The position numbers and the translations under genes are program-made. Below, piece by piece: positions 24,002-31,893 of a DNA stretch of 43,800 nucleotides. The stretch's first letter is position 1. Each line of letters begins with the position of its first letter. The notes below the pieces were generated by a model. It searched no databases and was not told the origin of the DNA. It saw nothing but the letters and a program-made list of their open reading frames with translations. The stretch comes from an uncultured Collinsella sp. (GTDB lineage: Bacteria; Actinomycetota; Coriobacteriia; Coriobacteriales; Coriobacteriaceae). The DNA lies in the NCBI GenBank assembly GCA_900541245.1, contig UQIS01000018.1, positions 1 to 43,800 on the forward strand. The letters run 5' to 3'.

Positions 24002-27001
24002 CTATTTCTTAAGAAGGTACGGATAGTTGTCGCGCACGGCCTTGATGGTCAGGCGGACGGCCTCGGGAAGGCCGGTGTTGACGGCATCGACCGAGACGGT
24101 GCGGACCGTGCCGGCGACGCGGACCTTAAAGTGATCCTCGTCCACGGCCAGGAAGCCCTCGTTCTCGGAGTTCTCCATGTCCTGCTCGCTCCAGAACAGG
24201 GTGAGCTTGTCCTTGTAGGGACGACCCTCCTGGTAGGGGCAGAACACGGCGCAGTTGCCGCACTCGTTGCACATGCCGTCGATGTGGACGACCTGATGCT
24301 TGGCCAGGCCCGGCACCTTAATTGCCACGTTGGCGCGGTTGGGGCACACGTCGCAGCAGACCTCGCACACCGAGCCGCAGCCCAGACAGCGGGTCTTGGT
24401 GCAGTTGCGCTTGTCGCGGCACAGCGACCCCTTGCGCTCGTAGCAGGTGTCCTCGCGGCCGGCCTGCTCGTTGCAGTCGGCGTACTTGTTAAAGTCCACA
24501 CCGGCGATGGCACGGGCGACCTCGGCGGCGTCGGCGATGGCCTCGACAACGGTGGCAGGACCGCGGCGGCAGTCGCCCGCAGCCCAGACGCCCTCGACGC
24601 CGGTGGAGGTGGCGGCAAGGCGGCCGCGACGGTCGTGCTCGACGCCCGCGGCATCGTACAGGCTGGCATCGATGCCCTCGCCCACGGCGCAGATCACCGT
24701 GGTGGCGGGAAGCTCGACGGTCTCGCCCGTGGCGACAGGGCTGCGACGGCCGCTTGCATCCGGCTCGCCAAGCTCCATAACGTCGCAGGTCAGCACGGCG
24801 CCGTTGAGTGCCTTGGGCGCCAGCAGCTCGCAGAACTCAACGCCGTCGGCAAGAGCAAGATCAAGCTCTTCCTCGTCGGCGGGCATCTGCTTCTTGGTGC
24901 GGCGATACACCAGGCGCACGTTCTTCACACCAGCCAGGCGCTTGGCCACGCGGGCAGCATCCATGGCGGTGTTGCCGGCGCCGATGACCACGACGTCCTC
25001 GCCCAGCTCGAGCTTCTCGCCCTTCTTGGCGGTCTCGAGGAACTCCAGCACGTCGAGCTCGGCACCCTCGCCCAAGCCCGCAGAGCCGGGCATCCAGGCA
25101 CCGGTGGCCACGACCACGTCGGTAAAGCCCTGGGCCTTGAGCTCTTCAATGGAATCCACGCGAGCGTTGAGCTGCACCTTGGCGCCAAAGGCCAGGCAGA
25201 GCTCGGCATCGTGGGAGATATCGTCGCTCGCAATACGGAACTCGGGAATCACGTGACGGACCACGCCGCCGAGAGAGTCGCGGGCCTCGAAGATGGTGAC
25301 GGGCACGCCGGCGCGCGTCAGGAAGAACGCCGTCGCCAGACCGGCCGGGCCGCCGCCGATAACGGCAACGTTGCGCTCGCCGTCGTTGGCGATGGCCTGG
25401 GCGCGCAGCTTGGGCAGCACGGCGGTCATGGCCTCGCGGGCGGCCTTGAGCTTGCTGGCGCGAATCTGGGCGCCCTCGGGCTCGTAGAATGCGCGCTCGC
25501 AGGCACGGCCGCAGGGATGCGGGCAGATGGTGCCGGTGATGAACGGCAGGGCGTTGCGCTCGATGATGATGTTGAGTGCGTCCTCGTAGCGGCCCTCGTC
25601 AACAGCCGCCAGGTAGGCGGGAATATCCTGCTGGATGGGGCAGCTCGTGCGGCACGGCGTGGTAAAGCAGTCGGAAAGCGGGCTCTTGCCGGCGACCTTG
25701 CGGTCGGGCAGCGGGCGCAGCGGCTTCTTGTAGAGCGGGTTGGTGAGCGAGTCGACCTGGATCGCGGTCACGGCCTCGAGCGAGACGCCCGCGAACGGCT
25801 TGCCATCCAGGTCGGTAAACTCGCCGGCCATCTGGCTAAAGCGCTCGTAGCCACCGGGCTTGAGCACGTCGGTCGCCAGGGTAACGGGCCAAATGCCGGC
25901 ATCGTACAGGGCGCGGATGTTGTAGACCGTAGCACCGCCGGAGTAGCTGATGCGCAGCTTGCCATCGAACTGCTCGGTAATGCGACGGGCGGCCTCGATG
26001 GTCAGCGAGAACAGCGAACGGCCCGACATGTACATCTCGGTGGAAGGCAGCTCGTTTCTCGTCACGTCGACGGGGAACGTGTTGGTCAGCTTGACGCCAA
26101 ACTCCAGGCCGCGCTCGGCACACAGGGCAATCAGGCGCTCGAACATGGGCACGGCGTCGGCCCATTGCAGGTCCTCGCGGAAGTGCGTGTCATCGAAGAC
26201 GATGTAATCAAAGCCCAGCTCGTTCAGCCGCTGGCGGGCAAACTCATAGCCCAGCAGCGTGGGGTTGCACTTGATGTAGGTGTTGAGGCCCTTCTCGGTG
26301 ATCAGATAGGTCGCGATGCGCTCGATCTCCGCCGGCGGGCAGCCGTGCAGGGTGGACTCGGTGATGGAGTTGGAGACGCGCGCCGGGATGGACTCGACAA
26401 ACGCGGCATCGACATGCTCAAACTTGTCCAGGTTGGCGAGCGCCCATGCGCGGCACTCGTTCCAGACGTCAGAGCCGCTGGCGTCCTTCATGCCCTCGAT
26501 GTAGGCGTCGACCTTGGGGCTCTTAATGCCCTCCAGGTCATAGCCCACGGACATGTTAAAGACAAAACCGTCCGGGCTGCCCAGGCCGTACTCGCGAGCG
26601 ATCAGGTGGCAGGCAAACCATGCCTTCACGTACTCGGCAAAGGCCTGCGGAACCTCGAGCTCGGTCGACCACTCGCAGTTGTAGCACTCGTCCTGCGCCA
26701 CAATGCAGGGCTTGTTCACACACTTGGAGAGCTCCTCGCCGTCCATAACCTGGACGGTCTTGAGCTCAAAGAAGCGGGAACCGGCCACGTAGGATGCCAC
26801 GATGTTCTGGGCAAGCTGCGTATTGGGACCGGCGGCCGGACCAAACGGAGTCTCGATGCGCTCGTCAAAAATGGGAAGCGCGCCCTCCTGATTGGTCGTG
26901 ACCATCTTACGCACGCCAAAGATGGCGTCCTGAGTCTTATGCTCCTCGATGATCCAGTTCATCAGCTGCGAAAACGGGATCGGCCTCATGATGTCGCTCA
27001 T
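24002..27001 (-). CDS. ygfK: YgfK-type flavoprotein/Fe-S oxidoreductase
   Basis: A 999-residue multidomain protein matching YgfK (annotated as putative selenate reductase subunit). The N-terminal 430 residues are dihydroorotate-dehydrogenase-like. A GltD-type Cys cluster domain follows (PCRTSCPIQQD near 445, then ICPHPCGRACE). Next come an FAD site (VAVIGGGPAGLA near 543) and an NAD(P) site (VVVIGAGNTAMD near 672). The C-terminus has ferredoxin motifs (CLGCGSVCEVCCDVCP near 877, CNECGNCAVFCP near 913). It likely exchanges electrons between NAD(P)H and the ferredoxin/XdhD pair, possibly reducing a purine-derived pyrimidine in its first domain. The ATG at 27001 has GAGGAG upstream; the 41-codon Arg-rich extension upstream lies in a hairpin region and is rejected. 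Confidence 0.93.
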   Translation of the reverse strand: MSDIMRPIPFSQLMNWIIEEHKTQDAIFGVRKMVTTNQEGALPIFDERIETPFGPAAGPNTQLAQNIVASYVAGSRFFELKTVQVMDGEELSKCVNKPCIVAQDECYNCEWSTELEVPQAFAEYVKAWFACHLIAREYGLGSPDGFVFNMSVGYDLEGIKSPKVDAYIEGMKDASGSDVWNECRAWALANLDKFEHVDAAFVESIPARVSNSITESTLHGCPPAEIERIATYLITEKGLNTYIKCNPTLLGYEFARQRLNELGFDYIVFDDTHFREDLQWADAVPMFERLIALCAERGLEFGVKLTNTFPVDVTRNELPSTEMYMSGRSLFSLTIEAARRITEQFDGKLRISYSGGATVYNIRALYDAGIWPVTLATDVLKPGGYERFSQMAGEFTDLDGKPFAGVSLEAVTAIQVDSLTNPLYKKPLRPLPDRKVAGKSPLSDCFTTPCRTSCPIQQDIPAYLAAVDEGRYEDALNIIIERNALPFITGTICPHPCGRACERAFYEPEGAQIRASKLKAAREAMTAVLPKLRAQAIANDGERNVAVIGGGPAGLATAFFLTRAGVPVTIFEARDSLGGVVRHVIPEFRIASDDISHDAELCLAFGAKVQLNARVDSIEELKAQGFTDVVVATGAWMPGSAGLGEGAELDVLEFLETAKKGEKLELGEDVVVIGAGNTAMDAARVAKRLAGVKNVRLVYRRTKKQMPADEEELDLALADGVEFCELLAPKALNGAVLTCDVMELGEPDASGRRSPVATGETVELPATTVICAVGEGIDASLYDAAGVEHDRRGRLAATSTGVEGVWAAGDCRRGPATVVEAIADAAEVARAIAGVDFNKYADCNEQAGREDTCYERKGSLCRDKRNCTKTRCLGCGSVCEVCCDVCPNRANVAIKVPGLAKHQVVHIDGMCNECGNCAVFCPYQEGRPYKDKLTLFWSEQDMENSENEGFLAVDEDHFKVRVAGTVRTVSVDAVNTGLPEAVRLTIKAVRDNYPYLLKK

Positions 27002-27059
27002 AGTGAGCTCCTCTCTGTAACGCCCGGCGAGACCGCGCGGCGGGCGCAAATACGGTGTA

Positions 27060-27134
27060 GCGCTAGCACAGCGCCGGCGACCCCGCGGAGGTCGCCTATA
27101 CGCGCGTCGGATGCGGCGAAACATCCGGCGCGCG
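27060..27134 (-). other. Three consecutive hairpins between ssnA and ygfK
   Basis: Three hairpins occupy the 148-bp gap: 27101-27134 (CGCGCG and GGATG arms, 11 paired positions), 27076-27096 (GGCGACC/GGTCGCC) and 27060-27074 (GCGCT/AGCGC). None has a T-run. In an operon, such structures usually set mRNA processing or differential stability. Confidence 0.5.
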
Positions 27135-27149
27135 TGAATCTACTTGTAA

Positions 27150-28505
27150 TTAGTAGGTGCGATCGTTGAGCGTGCTCCAGAGCTTCTTGGACTCGGCCAT
27201 GGTCCACGCGTTGATCTTGTCCTCATCAATGCCAACGAACTCGCGATCCTTGTACAGGACGCGGCCGTTGATGATGGTGGTGCGGCAGTTTTTGCCCATC
27301 ATGCCAAAGAGCATGTGGCCGTCGATGTTCTCCTCGCTCAGCGGCGTAAAGGGCTTGTAGTCCATAACGATGACGTCGGCGGCAGCGCCGGCCTCGAGCA
27401 CACCGAGCTTGCGATCGAAGTACTTGCTGGCCATCTTGGCGTTGTTCTCGAACAGCATCGTCATGGCCTCGCACCAGCCCACGTTGGGCATAGCGGCGTT
27501 GTGGCGCTGAATGATCAGGAAGACCTTAAGGCTCTCGAGCATATCGTGGGTGTAGGCGTCGGTACCCATGCACACAGGGATGCCGCGGCGGAAGAATTCG
27601 AGCACAGGGGCGCAGCCCACGGCGTTGCCCATATTGGATTCGGGGTTGTTGACGAGCCAGGTGCCGGACTCCTTGACGATATCCATCTCGGCAGGCGTCA
27701 CGTGGATGCAGTGGCCCAGCATGGTGTCGGGACCCAGCAGGTTGTGCTGCAGCAGGCGCTCGACCGGGCTGATGCCACCGCGGTTGAGGCGGGAATCCCA
27801 CACGTCGTTCATGCCCTCGCACACATGGATGTGGAAGCCGGTCAGGCCGTTGTTGGCCTCGGCCATCTTGTCCATGGTCTCGTCCGAAAGCGTAAAGGTG
27901 GCATGTCCGCCAAACATGGCGGCGATCATGTGGTTGTCGTTATCGCGACGCTCCTTGGCGGCCCACTGGGCAAACTCGGCGTTCTCGGCAATGGCCTGGT
28001 CGCATTTTTCCTGGCCACGGCGATCGGAGACCTCGTAGCACAGGCACGAACGCATGCCCAGCTCCTGAGCTGCATCCTTAATGGTAAAGAGGCTTCCCGG
28101 GATCTCGCAGAAGCTCGCATGGTGATCGAAGATCGTGGTGACGCCATCGCGGATAGAGTCCAAAATCGTGGCATAGGCGCTGGCCTTGGTGCCGTCGAGC
28201 GTCAGATTGTCGTCGATCTTCCACCACTGCTGCTCGAGATTCTCCAGGAAGTTGGTGGGGTTGCAGCCCTTAATGGCAAGGCCGCGGGCCAGACCCGAGT
28301 AGATGTGGGTGTGGCAGTTGATGAGTCCGGGCATGATGAGGCTGCCCCGGGCATCGACGTACTCGGCATCCGGGTACTTGGCCTTGAGCTCGCGTTCGGG
28401 GCCCACTTCGACGATCGTATCTCCGTCAATGGCGACCGCACCGTTTGGAATGAACGGGGTCTGAGCGTTGCGGGTAAAGACGGAACCGTTAGCGACCAGA
28501 AGCAT
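27150..28505 (-). CDS. ssnA: SsnA-type amidohydrolase
   Basis: A 451-residue amidohydrolase of the SsnA/chlorohydrolase (TrzN/guanine-deaminase-like) group. Metal ligands appear as NCHTHIYSG (H65, H67), FHIHVCEG (about 230), GHCIHV (about 266) and MGTDAYTHD (about 313). Members hydrolyse amino or ring C-N bonds of purines and triazines. In the purine cluster SsnA is an essential partner of YgfK and HyuA, and is presumed to open or deaminate a purine-derived ring. I place the start at ATG 28505, because AAGGGAG lies 6 bases upstream; an ATG six codons earlier would put this site inside the gene. It is co-directional with the permease upstream and ygfK downstream. Confidence 0.93.
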   Translation of the reverse strand: MLLVANGSVFTRNAQTPFIPNGAVAIDGDTIVEVGPERELKAKYPDAEYVDARGSLIMPGLINCHTHIYSGLARGLAIKGCNPTNFLENLEQQWWKIDDNLTLDGTKASAYATILDSIRDGVTTIFDHHASFCEIPGSLFTIKDAAQELGMRSCLCYEVSDRRGQEKCDQAIAENAEFAQWAAKERRDNDNHMIAAMFGGHATFTLSDETMDKMAEANNGLTGFHIHVCEGMNDVWDSRLNRGGISPVERLLQHNLLGPDTMLGHCIHVTPAEMDIVKESGTWLVNNPESNMGNAVGCAPVLEFFRRGIPVCMGTDAYTHDMLESLKVFLIIQRHNAAMPNVGWCEAMTMLFENNAKMASKYFDRKLGVLEAGAAADVIVMDYKPFTPLSEENIDGHMLFGMMGKNCRTTIINGRVLYKDREFVGIDEDKINAWTMAESKKLWSTLNDRTY

Positions 28506-28522
28506 GGATGCTCCCTTCAACA

Positions 28523-28683
28523 TCAGAGGCGGGGTTTGACACCTCTGACATGGCGGAGTGCGAAGCGCCGGCCTACACCGGAAACGGGCCCTCTCCCGTC
28601 AACGCTTCACCAAAGGGACAAACCCTTTGAAGTGCGGCTTGGCGCCGCATGGCGTCGGCGGACGAGGCGATGCGTCCGCCGAC
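28523..28683 (-). other. Cluster of hairpins between permease and ssnA
   Basis: Clear stems occur at 28523-28548 (TCAGAGG/CCTCTGA), 28611-28629 (CAAAGGG/CCCTTTG) and 28654-28683 (a perfect 11-bp stem, GTCGGCGGACG, with an 8-base loop). A weaker TGCGGC/GCCGCA stem lies near 28633-28649. None has a T-run. They may separate permease and ssnA expression by processing or by protecting 3' ends. Confidence 0.5.
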
Positions 28684-28700
28684 GAATAGCACCGAATTGG

Positions 28701-30095
28701 TTACTTCTTGCTCTCGGGCAAGACCAGATCCACGGCAGCGTCCTTGGCAGCATCGATGTGCTGAGCCACGACCGGCGTCTGCGGAAGGATCAGGTTAAGG
28801 ACAATGGCCATGATGGCGGTGGGGGTTACGGCATTGGAGCCGATGACGGTGGACACCCAGGCGGGCATACCCTCGCCGGCAAGGCAACCGCTGGCCATCC
28901 AGATACCCAGGCCAAAGACGACGGAGGTGCCGACGATAGTGGTAGTGCGCTGCGTGAGGCCCTCGCGGGTGAACATGCGCACGCCGTTCATGGTGATGGT
29001 GCCAAAGACGCCGACGGTCGCGCCGCCGATGACGGGCTGCGGGATAGCGGAAAGGACGGCAGAGAGCTGCGGGAACAGACCGGCGATGGCAAAGACGGCC
29101 GCGATGATCACAAAGACCCACTTGTTGACGACCTTGTTGGAGCAGATGATGCCCACGTTCTGGCCAAGGGCGCTGGTGGGAAGACCGCCCAGCAGGCCGC
29201 CGACCATAGAGGTAAGGCCCTGGGACACGATGGCGCCGGAGAGCTCGCGCTCGGTGGGCATACGGTCGATGGAGCCCAGGCAGGCGGCGGAGACGTCACC
29301 GATAACCTGGATAGCAACCATGGGGAACACGACGGCGAGGGTAATGCAGACCTCGGGATCAAACTCGAGCGCGTAGGGCATGAGCTTGGGAAGGGCGAAG
29401 ACCTGAGCGGTGGCGACGCTGGAGAAGTCGATCATGCCAAAGGGGATGGAGACGATCATGCCAACGATCATGCCAAAGAACACGGATCCCAGCTTGAGCG
29501 TGCCCTTGCCAAAGTTGGCGAGCGCAAAGACCACGGCGAAGGTGATAAGAGCGACGCACCAGGCCTGCGGGGTGCCCCATAGCGGCGTACCCATACCGCC
29601 GGCCATATACTTGACGGCCGTGGGATACAGCGAAACGCCGATGGAGAAGATGACCGTACCGGTCACGACGGGCGGGAACAGCCACTTGATCTTGCTGTAG
29701 GCCAGACCAAAGAGGACCGCGACGGCGCCGCCGACGATCTCGCCGCCCAGCAGTGCACCAAAGCTAAAGCCCGAGGCACCCATGGCCTGCAGGGCCGGCA
29801 GGAACGCGAACGAAACGCCCATGACGATGGGCAGGCCGCCGCCGATGCGACGGAAGGGAGCGAAGGCCTGAAGGGCCGTATCGATCGCCGAAAGAATGAG
29901 CGCGACCTGGATGATGTCGGTGCTCTGCTGGCTATTAAAGCCGTAGACGCCGGCCATGATGACCGCCGGGGTAATGATGCCGGCAAACGATGCCAGTACG
30001 TGCTGAAGGGCACACGGGATCATTTCCTTAACGGGAGGCATGCCTTCGCGAGTGAACAGGGCTTCAGTGCCGTTCGTAACCGTCTCCTGGGTCAT
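28701..30095 (-). CDS. NCS2-family purine permease
   Basis: A 464-residue integral membrane protein of the nucleobase:cation symporter-2 (uracil/xanthine/urate permease) family with about 14 hydrophobic segments. The N-terminal ALQHVLASFAGIITPAVI is typical. The TM10 signature reads QNVGIICSNK, keeping Q-N-x-G as in urate/xanthine carriers but with Asn where Thr is usual. In TM8 the normally conserved Glu is replaced by Gln (Q263 in AIQVIGD). It probably imports the purine that the downstream enzymes degrade. It is first in the block and divergent from a YheO-type regulator. The ribosome site (GAGGA) is about 12 bases from the ATG. Confidence 0.9.
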   Translation of the reverse strand: MTQETVTNGTEALFTREGMPPVKEMIPCALQHVLASFAGIITPAVIMAGVYGFNSQQSTDIIQVALILSAIDTALQAFAPFRRIGGGLPIVMGVSFAFLPALQAMGASGFSFGALLGGEIVGGAVAVLFGLAYSKIKWLFPPVVTGTVIFSIGVSLYPTAVKYMAGGMGTPLWGTPQAWCVALITFAVVFALANFGKGTLKLGSVFFGMIVGMIVSIPFGMIDFSSVATAQVFALPKLMPYALEFDPEVCITLAVVFPMVAIQVIGDVSAACLGSIDRMPTERELSGAIVSQGLTSMVGGLLGGLPTSALGQNVGIICSNKVVNKWVFVIIAAVFAIAGLFPQLSAVLSAIPQPVIGGATVGVFGTITMNGVRMFTREGLTQRTTTIVGTSVVFGLGIWMASGCLAGEGMPAWVSTVIGSNAVTPTAIMAIVLNLILPQTPVVAQHIDAAKDAAVDLVLPESKK

Positions 30096-30190
30096 TTGAC
30101 CACCAATCCTCGAAGTAGTTGTTTTCGCATCTAACGCTCTATTGTGACGCAGTGCGGGGTTGAGGTTGTGCCTTCATTGCATATCGTATT

Positions 30191-30209
30191 AAAGATGATT
30201 CTCATTCTC
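30191..30209. promoter_or_regulatory. Fur-box-like palindrome in the permease/regulator gap
   Basis: The 19-mer at 30191-30209 matches 13 of 19 positions of the classical Fur box, including GATGATTCTCATT symmetry. It sits in the AT-rich middle of the 350-bp gap 30096-30447, between the divergent permease and regulator. Nearby, TTTCC and GGAAA (30257-30274) form a short inverted repeat. No perfect copy of the AACRAA-N3-TTTGTT operator of the left block was seen, only a half-site near 30220-30236. Confidence 0.3.
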
Positions 30210-30447
30210 AATAATAATTTTTTGTTATCAGACTATTCTTCAGCTGAAATTACGCATTTCCGCAGGTCAGGAAAGTGTCTGGTCAAAATAACATCTAACA
30301 TTTCTTTTGGTCAACCGTTTACCGCTAAATTCCTACCGTTCGTCTGCATTACGCAATGTACCTGCGGATATACGAGATGATGGGCAGCGTGTTACCATGA
30401 GAAAAAATTGTTATGAACATTTCCGATTTCACCCAAAGGAGTTGCCC

Positions 30448-31104
30448 GTGAACGAGACCGTACGCCGCTTTTTGCCGATGGTCGATTTTCTGGAGCAGAT
30501 ACTCGGCAAAAACAGCGAAATCGTGCTGCACGATTTCTCGGATCCCGACCACGCCATCGTCGATATTCGCAACGGCATCGTGAGCGGCCGCAAGGTCGGC
30601 GGCCCCGCCACCGATCTGGCGCTCAAGATCATGCACGACGCCAAGTATCGCGACCTGCCGTTTATTACGGGCTACGAGGGCCGCGGCGCCGGAGGCAAGA
30701 CGTTGGAGTCAGCGACGTACTTTATCCGCGAGAATGACGAGATCGTCGGTATGCTCTGCGTTAACACCGACCTCTCGACCGTGCGCTCCATCAACGCCAT
30801 GGCGCAGCAGCTCATGGCGTGCTTCGACGCGGCGCCGACGCGCACGGAGCCCGCCCCTATCGAGGTCGAAAGCCTTTCGGAGTCCACACAGGAGCTCATC
30901 GACCGCAGCATTGCCGAGTTGCTGAGCGCGCGCGGGCTGGATGTAGCGTCGCTTGGTCAGAGCGACCGCGTGGATGTCATTCGCCACCTCAACGGCAACG
31001 GGGTGTTCATGCTCAAGGGCGCCGTGGCCTGCGCCGCCACCTCGCTGGGCATCTCGGAGCCCAGCGTCTACCGCTACCTGCAAAAAGTTCGCAAGGAGGG
31101 CTAA
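30448..31104 (+). CDS. YheO-type PAS/HTH transcriptional regulator (right copy)
   Basis: A 218-residue paralogue of the regulator at 6644-7297. The PAS_6 part has the same landmarks (SEIVLHDFSDPDHAIVDI, IVSGRKVGG, IVGMLCVNTDLS) and the C-terminal helix-turn-helix ends AATSLGISEPSVYRYLQKVRK. The start is GTG 30448, because AAAGGAG lies 6 bases before it; the frame is open upstream, but that part reads AT-rich non-coding DNA. It is divergent from the permease, as the left copy is from ygeX, so each purine block seems to carry its own sensor. The ligand is unknown. A strong terminator follows. Confidence 0.85.
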   Translation: MNETVRRFLPMVDFLEQILGKNSEIVLHDFSDPDHAIVDIRNGIVSGRKVGGPATDLALKIMHDAKYRDLPFITGYEGRGAGGKTLESATYFIRENDEIVGMLCVNTDLSTVRSINAMAQQLMACFDAAPTRTEPAPIEVESLSESTQELIDRSIAELLSARGLDVASLGQSDRVDVIRHLNGNGVFMLKGAVACAATSLGISEPSVYRYLQKVRKEG

Positions 31105-31148
31105 CGAGCAAAATGGAGCGCGGCTCCACAAGCGATCCGTCACTTGAC

Positions 31149-31187
31149 AAAAGACCCTGCAGCTCGCACGCGCTGCAGGGTCTTTTT
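31149..31187. terminator. Strong bidirectional terminator
   Basis: AAAAGACCCTGCAG and CTGCAGGGTCTTTTT form a 14-bp perfect stem with a 10-base loop. A-run and T-run flank it on both sides, so it ends the regulator (rightward) and ridA (leftward). Confidence 0.85.
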
Positions 31188-31216
31188 GCATGTCATGTTT
31201 AGTTGTGGCCAACGCC

Positions 31217-31594
31217 TTAGAGAGCGGCGACGACCTCGATCTCGACCAGACCGCCGGCCGGAAGGGCGGCAACCTGGAAAGCGCTGCGCGCGGGGAACGG
31301 AGCCTCGAACTTGGAGGCGTAAATCTCGTTCACGGCAGCGAAGTCGGCAATGTCGGCCAGGTAGACCGTGGTCTTGACGACATCGGCAAAGGTGGCGCCG
31401 GCGGCAGTCAGCAGGGCCTCGACGTTAGCAAGGGACTGCTTAGCCTGGGCCTCAACGCCCTCGGGCATCTTGCCGGTTGCGGGATCGATGCCCAGCTGGC
31501 CGGACAGAAACACCATGTTGCCGGTCTGGATACCAGGGGAATACGGGCCGATGGCTGCGGGTGCGTTATCGGAAGACACGACGGTCTTGCTCAT
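31217..31594 (-). CDS. ridA: RidA family enamine/imine deaminase
   Basis: A 125-residue RidA (YjgF/YER057c/UK114) protein with GPYSPG (16-21), FLSGQLGIDPATG and the substrate-carboxylate arginine in RSAFQVAALP (about R104). RidA hydrolyses 2-aminoacrylate released by PLP lyases. YgeX in this window makes exactly that intermediate, so a protective role for RidA in diaminopropionate breakdown is a fair inference. AAGGAG lies 6 bases before the ATG at 31594; a longer frame upstream lacks support. It is monocistronic with its own promoter. Confidence 0.93.
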   Translation of the reverse strand: MSKTVVSSDNAPAAIGPYSPGIQTGNMVFLSGQLGIDPATGKMPEGVEAQAKQSLANVEALLTAAGATFADVVKTTVYLADIADFAAVNEIYASKFEAPFPARSAFQVAALPAGGLVEIEVVAAL

Positions 31595-31682
31595 GTTTTT
31601 CTCCTTACGATCAGATAGAGAGTGTGAGCGCGGCGTTCGCACCGGGAGGCACAGTTCGGTCTGAACACCGCGCTTGATTGGG

Positions 31683-31721
31683 ATAGTACTCAAGGTTTCC
31701 GCGCGATGCAAGATAATTATC
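31683..31721 (-). promoter_or_regulatory. Candidate ridA promoter with upstream palindrome
   Basis: Read leftward, TTGCAT (31711-31706) and TACTAT (31688-31683) are 17 bp apart. A perfect GATAATTATC palindrome (31712-31721) abuts the -35. The remaining sequence to 31893 shows only TATACT (31856-31861), a possible -10 for the U32 gene. Confidence 0.5.
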
Positions 31722-31893
31722 ACGCTGCGAGAATATTTTATCGCCCAACGGCGCCCGTTGGCAGCTGAACGGTTCTCCACGGGGTCAGCCAGCCCAAGCT
31801 GCTGAAGACTTTATCCCGCTTGGAGCACGGGCATCGCCTGCCGCAACGGCGCCACTATACTTTTGATTATCTGAGCATTTTGAAAGGCAGGAT

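Noticed and set aside
20601..24026. A 1141-codon open frame on the plus strand opposite xdhD
   Set aside because: It is antisense to a gene with full XdhD motifs. Its product is low-complexity Gly/Ala/His/Val sequence typical of the complement of high-GC codons, with no domain.
24002..27124. Longer YgfK start at 27124
   Set aside because: The extra 41 codons encode an Arg-rich stretch lying in a triple-hairpin gap. The ATG at 27001 has a clear GAGGAG site and matches the YgfK N-terminus.
24131..30000. Very long plus-strand frames opposite ygfK and ssnA (and similar ones opposite ygeW, ygeY and ygeX)
   Set aside because: Same reason: mirror frames of high-GC genes with strong family matches on the minus strand.
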